Shown: positions 34,527-42,761, counted from the first letter of the stretch. The stretch is DNA of 44,217 bases from Blastopirellula sp. (GCA_002733575.1 NVWB01000031.1:1-44217), one strand, 5' to 3'. Made by a program: numbers and translations. The notes: generated from the sequence alone by a model not told the origin.

Positions 34527-34553
34527 GTGTGCCACTGGCATCTTGCCAGTGTG
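34527..34553. repeat. 27-bp REP-like palindrome, copy 1
   Basis: GTGTGCCACTGGCATCTTGC followed by CAGTGTG; CACTGGCA and TGCCAGTG-type arms fold back. The exact reverse complement is at 40836-40862. A partial copy (GCACTGGCAGATAGCC) is at about 34645-34660. Confidence 0.85.
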
Positions 34554-34676
34554 TGCTGCTATCGATAGCTGAGTTCCGTGAATTCAACATTAGCGGATCT
34601 GTTTTGCTTCGATGTATTATCTTTGGTAAAATGCTACGAGATTCGCACTGGCAGATAGCCTGATTCTATGAAAGAG

Positions 34677-34738
34677 GGGAGTCCTCCTGGTTTAATGGGT
34701 TAAGTTTCACAATTCCCATTTCGCACAGGAGAACTCCC
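34677..34738 (+). promoter_or_regulatory. Hairpin that buries the transposase Shine-Dalgarno site
   Basis: GGGAGTCCTCCTG (34677-34689) pairs with CAGGAGAACTCCC (34726-34738), 12 of 13 positions. An inner stem ATGGG/CCCAT (34695-34699, 34715-34719) adds to it. The AGGAG at 34727-34731, ten bases before the ATG, lies in the right arm. Transcripts reading in from outside would therefore fold and hide the start, a known way in which IS elements limit impinging expression. Confidence 0.7.
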
Positions 34739-34741
34739 ATT

Positions 34742-35860
34742 ATGTTTTATCTTGGAATCGACCAACATGGAATGCAACTGACCATTGATTTAGGCGACGA
34801 AGCTGGAGACCTAGTGATGCACCTTCAGGTGAAGACTGAGCCCAAGGCTCTTACAAAGTTCCTTATGGAGTTGCAAAAACTTGCGGCTCCCCACGGCGGG
34901 TACTTGGCTGTTGTCGAAGTCTGTGGGTTTAACGACTACTTGCTGGCATTGCTGAAGCAACACGGTTGCATACAAGCCATTGTTGTTCAACCGGAGAAAC
35001 GAGACAAGAAGAAAACCGACCGTCGTGATGCTCGCCACCTGCGCGAGACACTTTGGGTCAACCGCCTACGAATCCTGAAGCGTCAACGGGTTTCCGGTCT
35101 GAGGATTGTCCGACCGGCGAACGCGCAAGACAACGCAAGTCGCCAATTGACCATGCTTCGTACACGCATGATAAGGCTGCGTACTTCGGCAATCAACAAG
35201 GTCAGGGGAATTCTTCGCAAAAGCAACTTACAACATTTTTGCCCGACCAAGGGAATTCAAACCAAACGTGCTGTGGCCTGGTTGCGGCAGCTTGAACTAG
35301 GAGACATCGACCGCCTTGAGATGGACATTCACTTGGATCGTTGGAAGCTTTACAACGACAAGCTACAGCTTGTCAACGCCCGCATTAAGGAGATTCAACG
35401 TCAGCATGATAACGCTGCGATATTGATCACAATACCTGGCCTTAGCGACTACGGCAGCTTGGCAATTGGCAGTCGAATTGGAGCTCACGAGGACTTCCCC
35501 CGAGCGGCAAGCTTAGCCTGTTTCTGGGGACTAACGCCTGGTTCTAATAGCAGCGGCAATAAAATTCGAAATGGACAAATCACGAAAGAAGGCAGCCCAC
35601 TGGTTCGTCACATACTGGCCCAGGCGGTGTTGCATGTGCTTCGCAAAGACGCCTGGATGCGAAGCTGGTACCAAAAAATTAAACGCCGCCGAGGCAGCAA
35701 CATTGCTCGCGTTGCGGTGATGCGACGGCTGGCGACCATCATCTGGTCGATGCTGAAATACAAGGTTCCCTACGTTGTGGGAGGACCGGAGGAATTACGA
35801 AAGGTGATCAAGAGTCAACAGATATTGAGTCAGGAAGCGACTGTGGTAAGTTCGATTTAA
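34742..35860 (+). CDS. IS110-family transposase (DEDD recombinase)
   Basis: 372 residues. N-terminal RuvC-like DEDD domain: 'YLGIDQHG' (Asp7), 'LAVVEVCGFNDYL' (Glu59) and 'DKKKTDRRDARHLRE' (Asp93, Asp96). The C-terminal Transposase_20 domain has 'LITIPGLSDYGSLAIGSRIG' and 'FWGLTPGSNSSGNKIRNGQITKEGS', with the nucleophilic serine around 270-271. All key residues and the full length are present, so it is probably active. IS110 elements move without long terminal inverted repeats, and recent work shows they encode a bridge RNA that specifies target and donor DNA. Candidate RNA regions are the 5' leader and the structured 3' tract. The element's exact ends cannot be fixed by eye. Confidence 0.95.
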   Translation: MFYLGIDQHGMQLTIDLGDEAGDLVMHLQVKTEPKALTKFLMELQKLAAPHGGYLAVVEVCGFNDYLLALLKQHGCIQAIVVQPEKRDKKKTDRRDARHLRETLWVNRLRILKRQRVSGLRIVRPANAQDNASRQLTMLRTRMIRLRTSAINKVRGILRKSNLQHFCPTKGIQTKRAVAWLRQLELGDIDRLEMDIHLDRWKLYNDKLQLVNARIKEIQRQHDNAAILITIPGLSDYGSLAIGSRIGAHEDFPRAASLACFWGLTPGSNSSGNKIRNGQITKEGSPLVRHILAQAVLHVLRKDAWMRSWYQKIKRRRGSNIARVAVMRRLATIIWSMLKYKVPYVVGGPEELRKVIKSQQILSQEATVVSSI

Positions 35861-35899
35861 TCGCACCAACCTCGACTCAGGACTCGACAAAAGGGGACC

Positions 35900-35973
35900 G
35901 CCCTTTCCCCCTTCACCGTCGTTCGTCCCGAGCCCAGGGTGACGGCCGAAACGACGGCGAAGGCGGAAGGGGC
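35900..35973. other. Long imperfect hairpin just after the IS110 transposase
   Basis: GCCCTTTCCCCCTTCACCGT continuing CGTT (35900-35923) pairs with AACGACGGCGAAGGCGGAAG continuing GGGC (35950-35973) with few mismatches. TTTTT follows at about 35983-35987, so it could end transposase or read-through transcripts, or be part of the element's non-coding RNA. Confidence 0.7.
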
Positions 35974-36007
35974 TACCGAAACTTTTTGCTAAAACAACCA
36001 ACCATTT

Positions 36008-36426
36008 GATATGACGTTAGCTGTTCCGGTCACGTTCCCTCGGGGGCGTAGACTCCCGTGTTGCAAGGTTAGCCTGATGTGCCACTTGGACTCAGCGACT
36101 TCGCTGGGCGTAAGCCTGATTAAGGCAGCCATGCGACGCGGGGCGATCGATAAAAATAATCAGCAACAAGTTCATCGTAACTTGACCGCCAGCCGGAAGG
36201 CTGACGGATTCGCGAAGAGGATGAGTAGGGGCTGCAGCTGCTATATGCAAAACAAGGCTGCTTTGACCTCGGAAATTTCGTGGTAGCTGCCGTTAATATC
36301 CAATGCAAAAGTTGAACCTACATCCAGTACGAATTGCTTCTCATAGAGGCAAGTTTTTCAGGCCTGAGACCTGACCAAATAAATATGCGCCCAGCTAGGG
36401 TTGACACCGTATTCTCTTTCAGGGAT
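36008..36426. other. GC-richer structured non-coding tract 3' of the IS110 transposase
   Basis: Several compact hairpins in a row: CACG...CCCTCGGGGG...CGTG (about 36031-36060), CAGCGA-CT-TCGCTG-type (36093-36107), CAGCC-GGAA-GGCTG (36191-36204). A 91-codon frame crosses it but has low-complexity, non-protein-like content and no ribosome-binding site. It might be the element's right end and a bridge-RNA region, or old repeats. Homology to the 40.86-kb module starts abruptly at 36427. Confidence 0.4.
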
Positions 36427-36551
36427 GGCACACGAAAGTTCTTTCGGTTTGTCCTTGTCATTCGTCGGTAATGTATTTTATTTGCAATGGCCTGACATAA
36501 CAGGTACGATTTTGCATAACTGCAATTCTCCTTTTACCGGAAAAACGGAAA
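36427..36551 (+). promoter_or_regulatory. Duplicated upstream module of LRR family B, copy 1, with candidate promoter
   Basis: From GGCACAC to the ATG this matches 40855-40981 closely, so the leader was duplicated with the gene. Inside it, TTGCAA (36482-36487), a 17-base spacer and TACGAT (36505-36510) form a plausible promoter, kept in the other copy as TTGCAA/TACGCT. A 20-base block around 36470-36488 recurs also at 37574-37594 ahead of the sialidase-like gene. Confidence 0.6.
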
Positions 36552-37505
36552 ATGAAATGGCTGCCTAAATTACGATTTAGTATGCGAACGTTATTTATTT
36601 TAGTAACGCTACTTTGTGTTCTACTGGTACCGCTGAGTGTGAAGCTTTATCAGGCCCAACAGCAGCGGTTGGCGGTCGAGTGGGTTAGGGCGAATGGGGA
36701 TTTCGTTTTGTATGACTATCAAGATGGAATCCTTTCTTCAAATGCCCCGACGGACTATCTATGGTTAAGAAGTATTCTCGGCGATGATTTTTTTGATGCG
36801 GTTACTGGGGTTTTCATTATAAATCCTACGATCACTGATATTTCTCAATTAACGCATTTGCAATCTCTTGAAAAGGTTATTCTAGATGTTCCTCAGAAAG
36901 CCGATTTGTCTCCGCTGGGTTCACTCAAGCAACTTGATGATCTTGAACTCACCTTTTCCTCGGAGAAGAGTTTTACAGCAAAGAATATTGCAGTGTTATC
37001 GAAACTAGACTGCTCATTAGATATTCATCTCTCAGGCCAATTCATGGATGATTTAAGGCCCATTCAACAATTGAATAATATTCGTCACCTGACGATTGCT
37101 GACGCGCAAGTCACGGACCTCGCCCCTTTAACCCACCTTACACAGCTTGAAACATTAGGCATCTGGGGTACTCCGGTGAAAGATATCTCGGCACTGTCAA
37201 ATCTAAGCAGACTTAAAAGACTCAGTCTTTATGATACCCAAATCAATGACATTTCACCATTATCTGATCTCACGCAACTTGAAGAATTGAACTTTAGTGG
37301 TCCGAATATCACAGATCTCACACTCTTGGCCAAGCTCGTTAATCTGCGAGAGTTATCGCTTACCACCCCTAAGGCAAAAGACCTTTCTCCGTTAGAAAAA
37401 CTTGTCAATCTTGAAAAACTGTTTCTCTCAGACATACAAGTTCCAAAAGTAGAGATCGACAAGCTTAAAAAGGCTTTGCCCAATTGTTTGATTATTAAAT
37501 ATTAA
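36552..37505 (+). CDS. Membrane-anchored leucine-rich-repeat protein, paralogue B1
   Basis: 317 residues. Anchor MKWLPKLRFSMRTLFILVTLL..., then 'RLAVEWVRANGDFVLYDYQ' and 'LRSILGDDFFDAVTGVFI', the planctomycete linker that precedes such LRRs. About nine repeats follow ('TDLAPLTHLTQLETLGIWGT', 'KDISALSNLSRLKRLSLYDT', 'TDLTLLAKLVNLRELSLTTP'), and the protein ends 'EIDKLKKALPNCLIIKY'. A closely related, longer paralogue B2 lies at 40982. The membrane topology places the LRRs outside the cytoplasm. Ligand unknown. Its upstream region shares a module with B2. Confidence 0.88.
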   Translation: MKWLPKLRFSMRTLFILVTLLCVLLVPLSVKLYQAQQQRLAVEWVRANGDFVLYDYQDGILSSNAPTDYLWLRSILGDDFFDAVTGVFIINPTITDISQLTHLQSLEKVILDVPQKADLSPLGSLKQLDDLELTFSSEKSFTAKNIAVLSKLDCSLDIHLSGQFMDDLRPIQQLNNIRHLTIADAQVTDLAPLTHLTQLETLGIWGTPVKDISALSNLSRLKRLSLYDTQINDISPLSDLTQLEELNFSGPNITDLTLLAKLVNLRELSLTTPKAKDLSPLEKLVNLEKLFLSDIQVPKVEIDKLKKALPNCLIIKY

Positions 37506-37622
37506 TTTATACCCGCTTCAATAAACTGCTTCAATTGTCAATGAACGAACTTCTTTTTAATCGTTGATCGCGGCAATGTATTTCATTTGCAATAATCGCT
37601 ACATTTCTACGAAGAGGGCATT
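37506..37622. other. 3' region of B1, homologous to coding tail of B2
   Basis: The ~90 bases after the B1 stop (AATTGTCAATGAACG, then TTTTTAATCGTTG) align with 42475-42560, which is translated as the C-terminal tail of B2. It also contains the block shared with the LRR upstream modules (37574-37594) and GAGGG before the sialidase-like gene. Confidence 0.7.
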
Positions 37623-38740
37623 ATGAAACGAATCTTTACACTTTTTTTTTGTTTGTGCTAACAGCCAACGCATTGGGTGAAGAAACGCAGGAATTGTCAT
37701 TCCAAAATCCTGACGTAGTAAAAGGGGCTGAAAACTCGATTGTGCGTGAGATTGCATCGGCGGTAATTATTCCGGGCGAGACTCATAAAGATCTTTGGGT
37801 TCATCCGAACTTGGTGACAACTCCTGGCAATCCTATCGAAACCGAGTTGTCACTCCGCACGACAGATCGTAGCGGCGGAGACAGACACACGGTCGTCCAT
37901 TATTTTCGAACCGATGATGACTTCCAGTCTCTGTTACCTATCGAGAGCCTGATGGCCACGGCCTGGAGCCGCATTGGGCTTACCCCTGCCAATTTTCAAT
38001 CCTCAAAGGGTGGAATCGAAGTACCCGACGGGTCGTGGCATTGGGCCAGGAACAGTGTTCAGCTTGATCAAAAGATTATCGTGTATCCATTTCTGATACA
38101 GGAAGGCGAACGTCGATCAGTTCGTACCGTAACGGCGAGACAACACGGCAATCTATTTGTGCCTCTGTACATATCTAACGCTCTGACCAATGAAGCTGGT
38201 CGTGGGCTGCTGGAGCCCCAGATCGTCGAATTTCAAGGGCGTCTTTATATGACAATGCGCGCTGAAGATGGATTTGGGTATGTCTCAGTCAGTGACGATC
38301 AAGGAAAATCTTGGAGTGCCCCTCACCCTTGGCGTTGGCACGATGGAGAGAAGATTCCAATGCACACCACGATGACTAAGCTCCTCTCTCATACTGACGG
38401 GATGCTGCTTGTGTATACGCGAATACGCGACGACAATCAAAACGTGTTCCGAAATAGGGCACCGTTGTATTGTGCCGATGTCGATCCGAAAACTCTTTCA
38501 CTACGGCGGCAAACTGAGCGAGTCTTGATACCGAACCGGGGACAGCCGGTCGGTAATTTCTGGGTCTGGCTCATTGACCAGAATAAGAGCTATGTCTGTG
38601 CGGCCGAATGGCCGCGAGATAGTCAATCGCGTAGTCAAGCAACAAACGGCCATACATGGCTTGCCAAAATTTATTGGAAGCAACCTAATCAACGGATGAC
38701 AACCCAAGGGCATGAACAGGCGGCCCTGAAAGAGAAGTAG
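37623..38740 (+). CDS. Secreted sialidase-fold (BNR/Asp-box) protein with a T-run frameshift in the signal peptide
   Basis: The body (frame of 37649-38740, ~360 residues) has a beta-propeller look: an Asp-box 'VSVSDDQGKSWSAP', 'GLLEPQIVEFQGRLYMTMRAEDGFG', 'HTTMTKLLSHTDGMLLVYTRI' and 'RAPLYCADVDPKTLSLRR', as in planctomycete exo-alpha-sialidase-like proteins. Catalytic residues are not certain and the FRIP motif is not seen. The only good ATG (37623, GAGGG upstream) is out of frame: a run of nine T (37642-37650) leads to TAA. With ten T it would read MKRIFTLFFLFVLTANALGE, a perfect signal peptide. So this is a sequencing error, a recent knock-out or a phase-variable switch. Confidence 0.75.
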
Positions 38741-38804
38741 GTGTGAATGAAATCTATATTTCTCATCCACCTTCAAACAGTTTTCTCTTGAAATCAGTTG
38801 TCAC

Positions 38805-38827
38805 GTACATTAAAATGTTGCCGTGTC
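38805..38827 (+). repeat. 23-bp direct repeat flanking the sulfatase-HEAT gene, copy 1
   Basis: GTACATTAAAATGTTGCCGT then GTC, identical to 40766-40788. The pair brackets the sulfatase gene. Confidence 0.9.
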
Positions 38828-38898
38828 AAAAAACAATTGTATCTTGGGTAAAGAATCAGAACTCAAATAAGATCTTGAGTGATGGAAAGTTATTCCAA

Positions 38899-38924
38899 GG
38901 TGGATGAATAAAGATTCATCCACC
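38899..38924. repeat. Short perfect hairpin, REP-like
   Basis: GGTGGATGAAT and ATTCATCCACC form an 11-bp perfect stem with a four-base AAAG loop. It lacks a T-run, so it is more likely a dispersed repeat than a terminator. Confidence 0.75.
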
Positions 38925-38976
38925 CTACGATACTTTTGATACCGTCGCTTACCTGACTCAGCCAAGGAATTGTACC

Positions 38977-40761
38977 ATGCATCGACTAACAATATTTCTC
39001 TTTCTAATACTCATCCCTCTCTCCACCGAATCAGCAGAGCCTATCAATGTTGTCTGGATTGTTATTGAAGATGCTTCGGCACATATTGGTTGTTATGGAG
39101 AAACGGCCATCAAGACTCCGGTCATGGATCAGATGGCACGTGAGGGCATCCGCTGCACTAGTGCTTTTGTGACGGCCCCGGTCTGCTCGCCTAGTCGTTC
39201 TGCCATGGTGAGCGGCATGTATCAAATGACGCTGGGTGCCCATAACCACCGGAGCCAGATCGAAAAAGGGAAGGGTGGCGGCAATCAACTCTACTTCGAC
39301 AGTTACCAAGTGCCTGCGCCGATCAAGCTCATCCCGCAACTCTTTGCCGAGGCGGGTTACTATGTGACCAACAAAAGTAAGACCGACTACAACTTCGTTC
39401 CGGTAGAAAACCTGTATCATGGGAATGACTGGAAAAAGGCCCGGCCTGATCAGCCGATCTTCGCACAAATTCAATTGCACGGCGGTAAGAATCGCAAGGC
39501 CACGAAGCACGTCGAGCCTGCCGATGTTACGCTTCCACCTTACTATCCCGACGATCCAACCATTCGCCAAGATTGGGCAAAATACCTTGACTCCTGGGTG
39601 CATACAGACATAGAAGTGGGCCAGATTCTAGACGAACTGAAGGTCGCAGGTCGCCTTGATTCAACGGCCATCTTTCTGTGGACTGACCATGGCATCAGTC
39701 ATCTACGAGGCAAGCAGTATCTGTATGAGGAAGGAATCCATGTGCCGATGATTGTTCGGCTTCCAGGGAAAGCCAAAGCTGATACAGTCCGCGAAGATCT
39801 GATCGAGCATATCGACGTTGCCGCGGCATCTCTCGCACTGGCTGGCATTGCGATTCCAGATCATGTGCAAGGGCAAGACTTTCTAGCTGCGGATCACAGC
39901 CCACGTCAATTCATCTTCACCGGTCGTGATCGCTGTGATGAAACCGTTGATATTATCCGTGGCGTCCGCGATGAGCGTTATAAGTACATCCGCAATTTCA
40001 TGTCGCATGTCTCACATACTCAACCGAGTCAATACAAAGATGGAAAGACAATCCTGCAGACGATGAGATCTTTGCATGCTGCTGGCAAACTGACGGATGT
40101 TCAGGCCCGGCCTTTCTTACCCAGCCGACCACCTGAAGAACTGTACGACCTGCAAAACGATCCCCATGAGTTAGTCAACTTGGCAACAGTGCCAGAATAC
40201 AACCAGCGTTTAGCGACGATGCGTAAAGCGCTCTATCATCGCATGCTAAAAGAACGTGACATGGGACTCGTGCCAGAGCCAATTCTCGAAGACATAGGAC
40301 GTGAAGCAGGCAGCAAGTATGATGCCTTTAAATCTGGAGAGTACCGTGAGCAGACCAAACGGTTAATTGCAGTGATTACCGCTGGAGAAGCCAACGATTC
40401 AGCAGCATTACTTAAATTTGCGAACTCCGCAGATCCATCAACTCGATACTGGGCGGCAGTTTGGCTGGGAGTCAACAACACCGGCAAACGTGTTCTCCAA
40501 AAGATGATCACCGATGACGTTCCAGCAGTTCGAATTGCGGCCGCTCAGGCGTTGGTAAAACTAGGAGACCAATCACAACTCAACCTTCTGGTCGATCACA
40601 TTGACGACCCGAACTTACTAGTCGGCATGTATGCCCTTCGCGCCATTGAAGAACTCGGCGATGCTGGCAAGGTGCATAAATCAAAAATCGCGGCGGCCCA
40701 GGATTCCCCCTACGAGTTTTCCCGACGTATTGCACGTCGCCTAACCAATAAGTGGAAGTAG
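38977..40761 (+). CDS. Secreted sulfatase with C-terminal HEAT repeats
   Basis: 594 residues. Signal peptide (MHRLTIFLFLILIPLSTESA), then a type-I sulfatase domain: 'VVWIVIEDASAHIGCYG', active site 'CSPSRSAMVSGMY' (Cys70 to formylglycine, Arg74), 'VTNKSKTDYNF', 'FLWTDHGISHLRGKQYLYEEGIHVPMIVR' and 'FTGRDRCDETVDIIRGVRDERYKYI'. The pattern fits the heparan/N-sulfoglucosamine-like sulfatases. From ~465 to the end there are alpha-helical HEAT repeats ('STRYWAAVWLGVNNTGKRVL', 'VPAVRIAAAQALVKLGDQSQL', 'NLLVGMYALRAIEELGDAG'), a fusion found in planctomycetes and probably a protein-binding platform. AAGGA precedes the ATG by about eight bases. The gene is flanked by 23-bp direct repeats. Confidence 0.92.
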   Translation: MHRLTIFLFLILIPLSTESAEPINVVWIVIEDASAHIGCYGETAIKTPVMDQMAREGIRCTSAFVTAPVCSPSRSAMVSGMYQMTLGAHNHRSQIEKGKGGGNQLYFDSYQVPAPIKLIPQLFAEAGYYVTNKSKTDYNFVPVENLYHGNDWKKARPDQPIFAQIQLHGGKNRKATKHVEPADVTLPPYYPDDPTIRQDWAKYLDSWVHTDIEVGQILDELKVAGRLDSTAIFLWTDHGISHLRGKQYLYEEGIHVPMIVRLPGKAKADTVREDLIEHIDVAAASLALAGIAIPDHVQGQDFLAADHSPRQFIFTGRDRCDETVDIIRGVRDERYKYIRNFMSHVSHTQPSQYKDGKTILQTMRSLHAAGKLTDVQARPFLPSRPPEELYDLQNDPHELVNLATVPEYNQRLATMRKALYHRMLKERDMGLVPEPILEDIGREAGSKYDAFKSGEYREQTKRLIAVITAGEANDSAALLKFANSADPSTRYWAAVWLGVNNTGKRVLQKMITDDVPAVRIAAAQALVKLGDQSQLNLLVDHIDDPNLLVGMYALRAIEELGDAGKVHKSKIAAAQDSPYEFSRRIARRLTNKWK

Positions 40762-40765
40762 TCGT

Positions 40766-40788
40766 GTACATTAAAATGTTGCCGTGTC
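40766..40788 (+). repeat. 23-bp direct repeat flanking the sulfatase-HEAT gene, copy 2
   Basis: Exact match to 38805-38827, starting five bases after the sulfatase stop codon. Confidence 0.9.
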
Positions 40789-40835
40789 TATAGATCGAAG
40801 ATCAATTAATCCTTGGGTGGACATGTTACCAGCTT

Positions 40836-40862
40836 CACACTGGCAAGATGCCAGTGGCACAC
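40836..40862. repeat. 27-bp REP-like palindrome, copy 2 (inverted)
   Basis: CACACTGGCAAGATGCCAGT then GGCACAC, the exact reverse complement of 34527-34553. It joins directly to the duplicated LRR upstream module. Confidence 0.85.
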
Positions 40863-40981
40863 CAAAATACTTTTCGGTTTGTCCGTGTCACCAGGCGGCA
40901 ATACATTTCATTTGCAATGGCCTGACATAACAGGTACGCTTTTGCATAACTGCAATTCTCCATTTACCGGAAAAACGGACA
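40855..40981 (+). promoter_or_regulatory. Duplicated upstream module of LRR family B, copy 2
   Basis: Aligns with 36427-36551 up to the start codon. Candidate promoter TTGCAA, 17 bases, TACGCT (about 40912-40940). Conservation over the whole leader suggests recent duplication rather than a selected site only. Confidence 0.6.
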
Positions 40982-42568
40982 ATGAAGTGGCTGCCTAAAT
41001 TACGATTTAGTATGCGAACGTTATTTATTATCGTCACCCTCATGGGGCTAGTGCTGGTGCCGCTGATCGTGAAGCTTTATCAAGTCAGGCAGCAGCGGCT
41101 TGCGGTCGAGTGGTTTCGGGCAAATGACCACGATGTTGTATATGACTATCAAGTAGGCGAAGACGGGTGGCGTGTTCAAGGTGCCCCGACGGACAATGTA
41201 GGGTTAAGAGATACTCTCGGCACGGATTTTGTGGATGAGGTTGTTGAGGTTCATATTACAGATCCTACGGTCACTGATATTTCGAAATTATCGCAACTGC
41301 AATCTCTTGAACATGTTGTTCTAAAAGATCCTCAGAATGCTGATTTATCTAAGCTAGGTTCACTCAAGAAGCTTGATTCTCTTTCTATCAGCTTTTCCTC
41401 GAAGAAGAGTTTTACGGCAAAGAATATTGCAGATTTATCGAAACTAGCCTGCCCAATAGCTATTCGGATTTCAGGCCCATTGATTGATGATTTAACACCA
41501 ATTCAACAATTGAACAATGTTTATGTCCTCGGAATTTATGCCCCTAATGTCACGGACCTCTCACCTCTGATCCACATCAAGTCGATTCAAAGATTATTTA
41601 TCTCGGGTACTTCGGTGAAAGACATTTCACCACTGTCCTATCTAACCAGCCTAAAACATCTCGGCCTTCATGATATCCAAAACATTGATATTTCACCGTT
41701 ATCTGATCTCACGCAACTTCGATACCTGTTCCTTGATGACCCGAATATCACCGATCTCACTCCTTTGGCCAAGCTAATCAATCTGCAAGAGTTAAGGCTT
41801 GACACCTCAAAGGTAATCGACCTTTCTCCGTTAAAAAACCTCGCTAAACTTCAAGCATTGCGAATTGAAGGGCCGGACGTCACAGACCTGACGCCCCTGG
41901 CAAATCTACTCAATCTGCGATACTTAACGCTTGCCCCCCTGAATGCCAAAGATCTTTCTCCGCTGGCGAATCTTACGAACCTGAAAGGATTGCGGATTGA
42001 AGGTCCGAATGTCATGGACCTTACGCCGCTGGCCAAGTTCATCAATCTACTAGCCTTAACGCTTGACACCCCAGTGGCAAAAGAACTGGCACCGCTGGAG
42101 AATCTTGTCAATATTGAGAGATTGTGTCTTGTATGTCCGAATGTCACGGATATCACAGTCTTGGCCAAGCTGATCAAACTGCGAATCTTATCGTTTGACA
42201 CCCTCAACGCGAATAACCTTTCTTCAATAGAAAACCTTGCGAACCTTGAAGAGCTGTGGATTTATAGTTCGAACGTCACCGATCTTACGCCCTTGGCCAA
42301 GCTAACCAATTTACGAGAGTTAGAGATTAACGCCGTTATGGTAAAAGATTTTTCTCCGTTGCTTCAACTTTCTAATCTCGATGAATTATCGATATTTGAC
42401 ATGAAATATCAAAAAATTGAGATCAACAAAATTAAAAATGCATTGCCTAATTGTAAGGTTAAACCATACAAGTCATCCGGTTTCAATAGAATGTTTCGAT
42501 TGTCAATGAACGGACCCTTTTTGAATCGTTGGCCGCAGCAATCTATTTCTTATGCATTGGTCGTGTAG
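40982..42568 (+). CDS. Membrane-anchored leucine-rich-repeat protein, paralogue B2, with extended C-terminus
   Basis: 528 residues, the longest LRR protein here. Head (MKWLPKLRFSMRTLFIIVTLMG) and linker ('WFRANDHDVVYDYQ', 'LRDTLGTDFVDEVVEVHI') follow B1. About eighteen 22-23-residue LRRs run from ~80 to ~480, alternating two flavours ('L.IEGPNVTDLTPLAKL.NL' and 'L.LDT..AKDLSPLENL.NL'), which suggests growth by duplication of a two-repeat unit. The last ~28 residues ('GFNRMFRLSMNGPFLNRW...') are not LRR: they correspond to DNA that lies after the stop codon in B1, so the old stop has been lost. The present stop, TAG, falls in a GTCGTGTAGGATGG repeat. Confidence 0.87.
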   Translation: MKWLPKLRFSMRTLFIIVTLMGLVLVPLIVKLYQVRQQRLAVEWFRANDHDVVYDYQVGEDGWRVQGAPTDNVGLRDTLGTDFVDEVVEVHITDPTVTDISKLSQLQSLEHVVLKDPQNADLSKLGSLKKLDSLSISFSSKKSFTAKNIADLSKLACPIAIRISGPLIDDLTPIQQLNNVYVLGIYAPNVTDLSPLIHIKSIQRLFISGTSVKDISPLSYLTSLKHLGLHDIQNIDISPLSDLTQLRYLFLDDPNITDLTPLAKLINLQELRLDTSKVIDLSPLKNLAKLQALRIEGPDVTDLTPLANLLNLRYLTLAPLNAKDLSPLANLTNLKGLRIEGPNVMDLTPLAKFINLLALTLDTPVAKELAPLENLVNIERLCLVCPNVTDITVLAKLIKLRILSFDTLNANNLSSIENLANLEELWIYSSNVTDLTPLAKLTNLRELEINAVMVKDFSPLLQLSNLDELSIFDMKYQKIEINKIKNALPNCKVKPYKSSGFNRMFRLSMNGPFLNRWPQQSISYALVV

Positions 42569-42622
42569 GATGGATCGATTGCTGGAGAAGCCTAGGCCGG
42601 TGATGATTGACACAACACAATC

Positions 42623-42714
42623 AGATGGATGGCGGTAACGCGTTCGTGTTTCGATTGAATCAACAGGTGGTCAGCGCTACAATCGATTGCAGGATATTTT
42701 GTTAGAGACCATCC
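42623..42714 (-). repeat. MITE/REP-like dispersed repeat, copy e (reverse)
   Basis: AGATGGATGGCGGTAACGCG at the outer end, CAATCGATTGCAGGAT inside, TTAGAGACCATCC at the inner end. It aligns with the reverse complement of copy c (29600-29692). Left edge of the SHD1 gene segment. Confidence 0.8.
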
Positions 42715-42761
42715 AGCCTACATTTCTCTACCTAACTAGTTGATTAGCCATACAAATAGAT

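Noticed and set aside
36011..36286. 91-codon plus-strand frame after the IS110 transposase
   Set aside because: Composition is not protein-like, there is no ribosome-binding site, and the stretch is full of short hairpins; better seen as structured non-coding DNA.
39031..39603. 190-codon minus-strand frame opposite the third sulfatase
   Set aside because: Antisense of the sulfatase catalytic region; no ribosome-binding site or signature.
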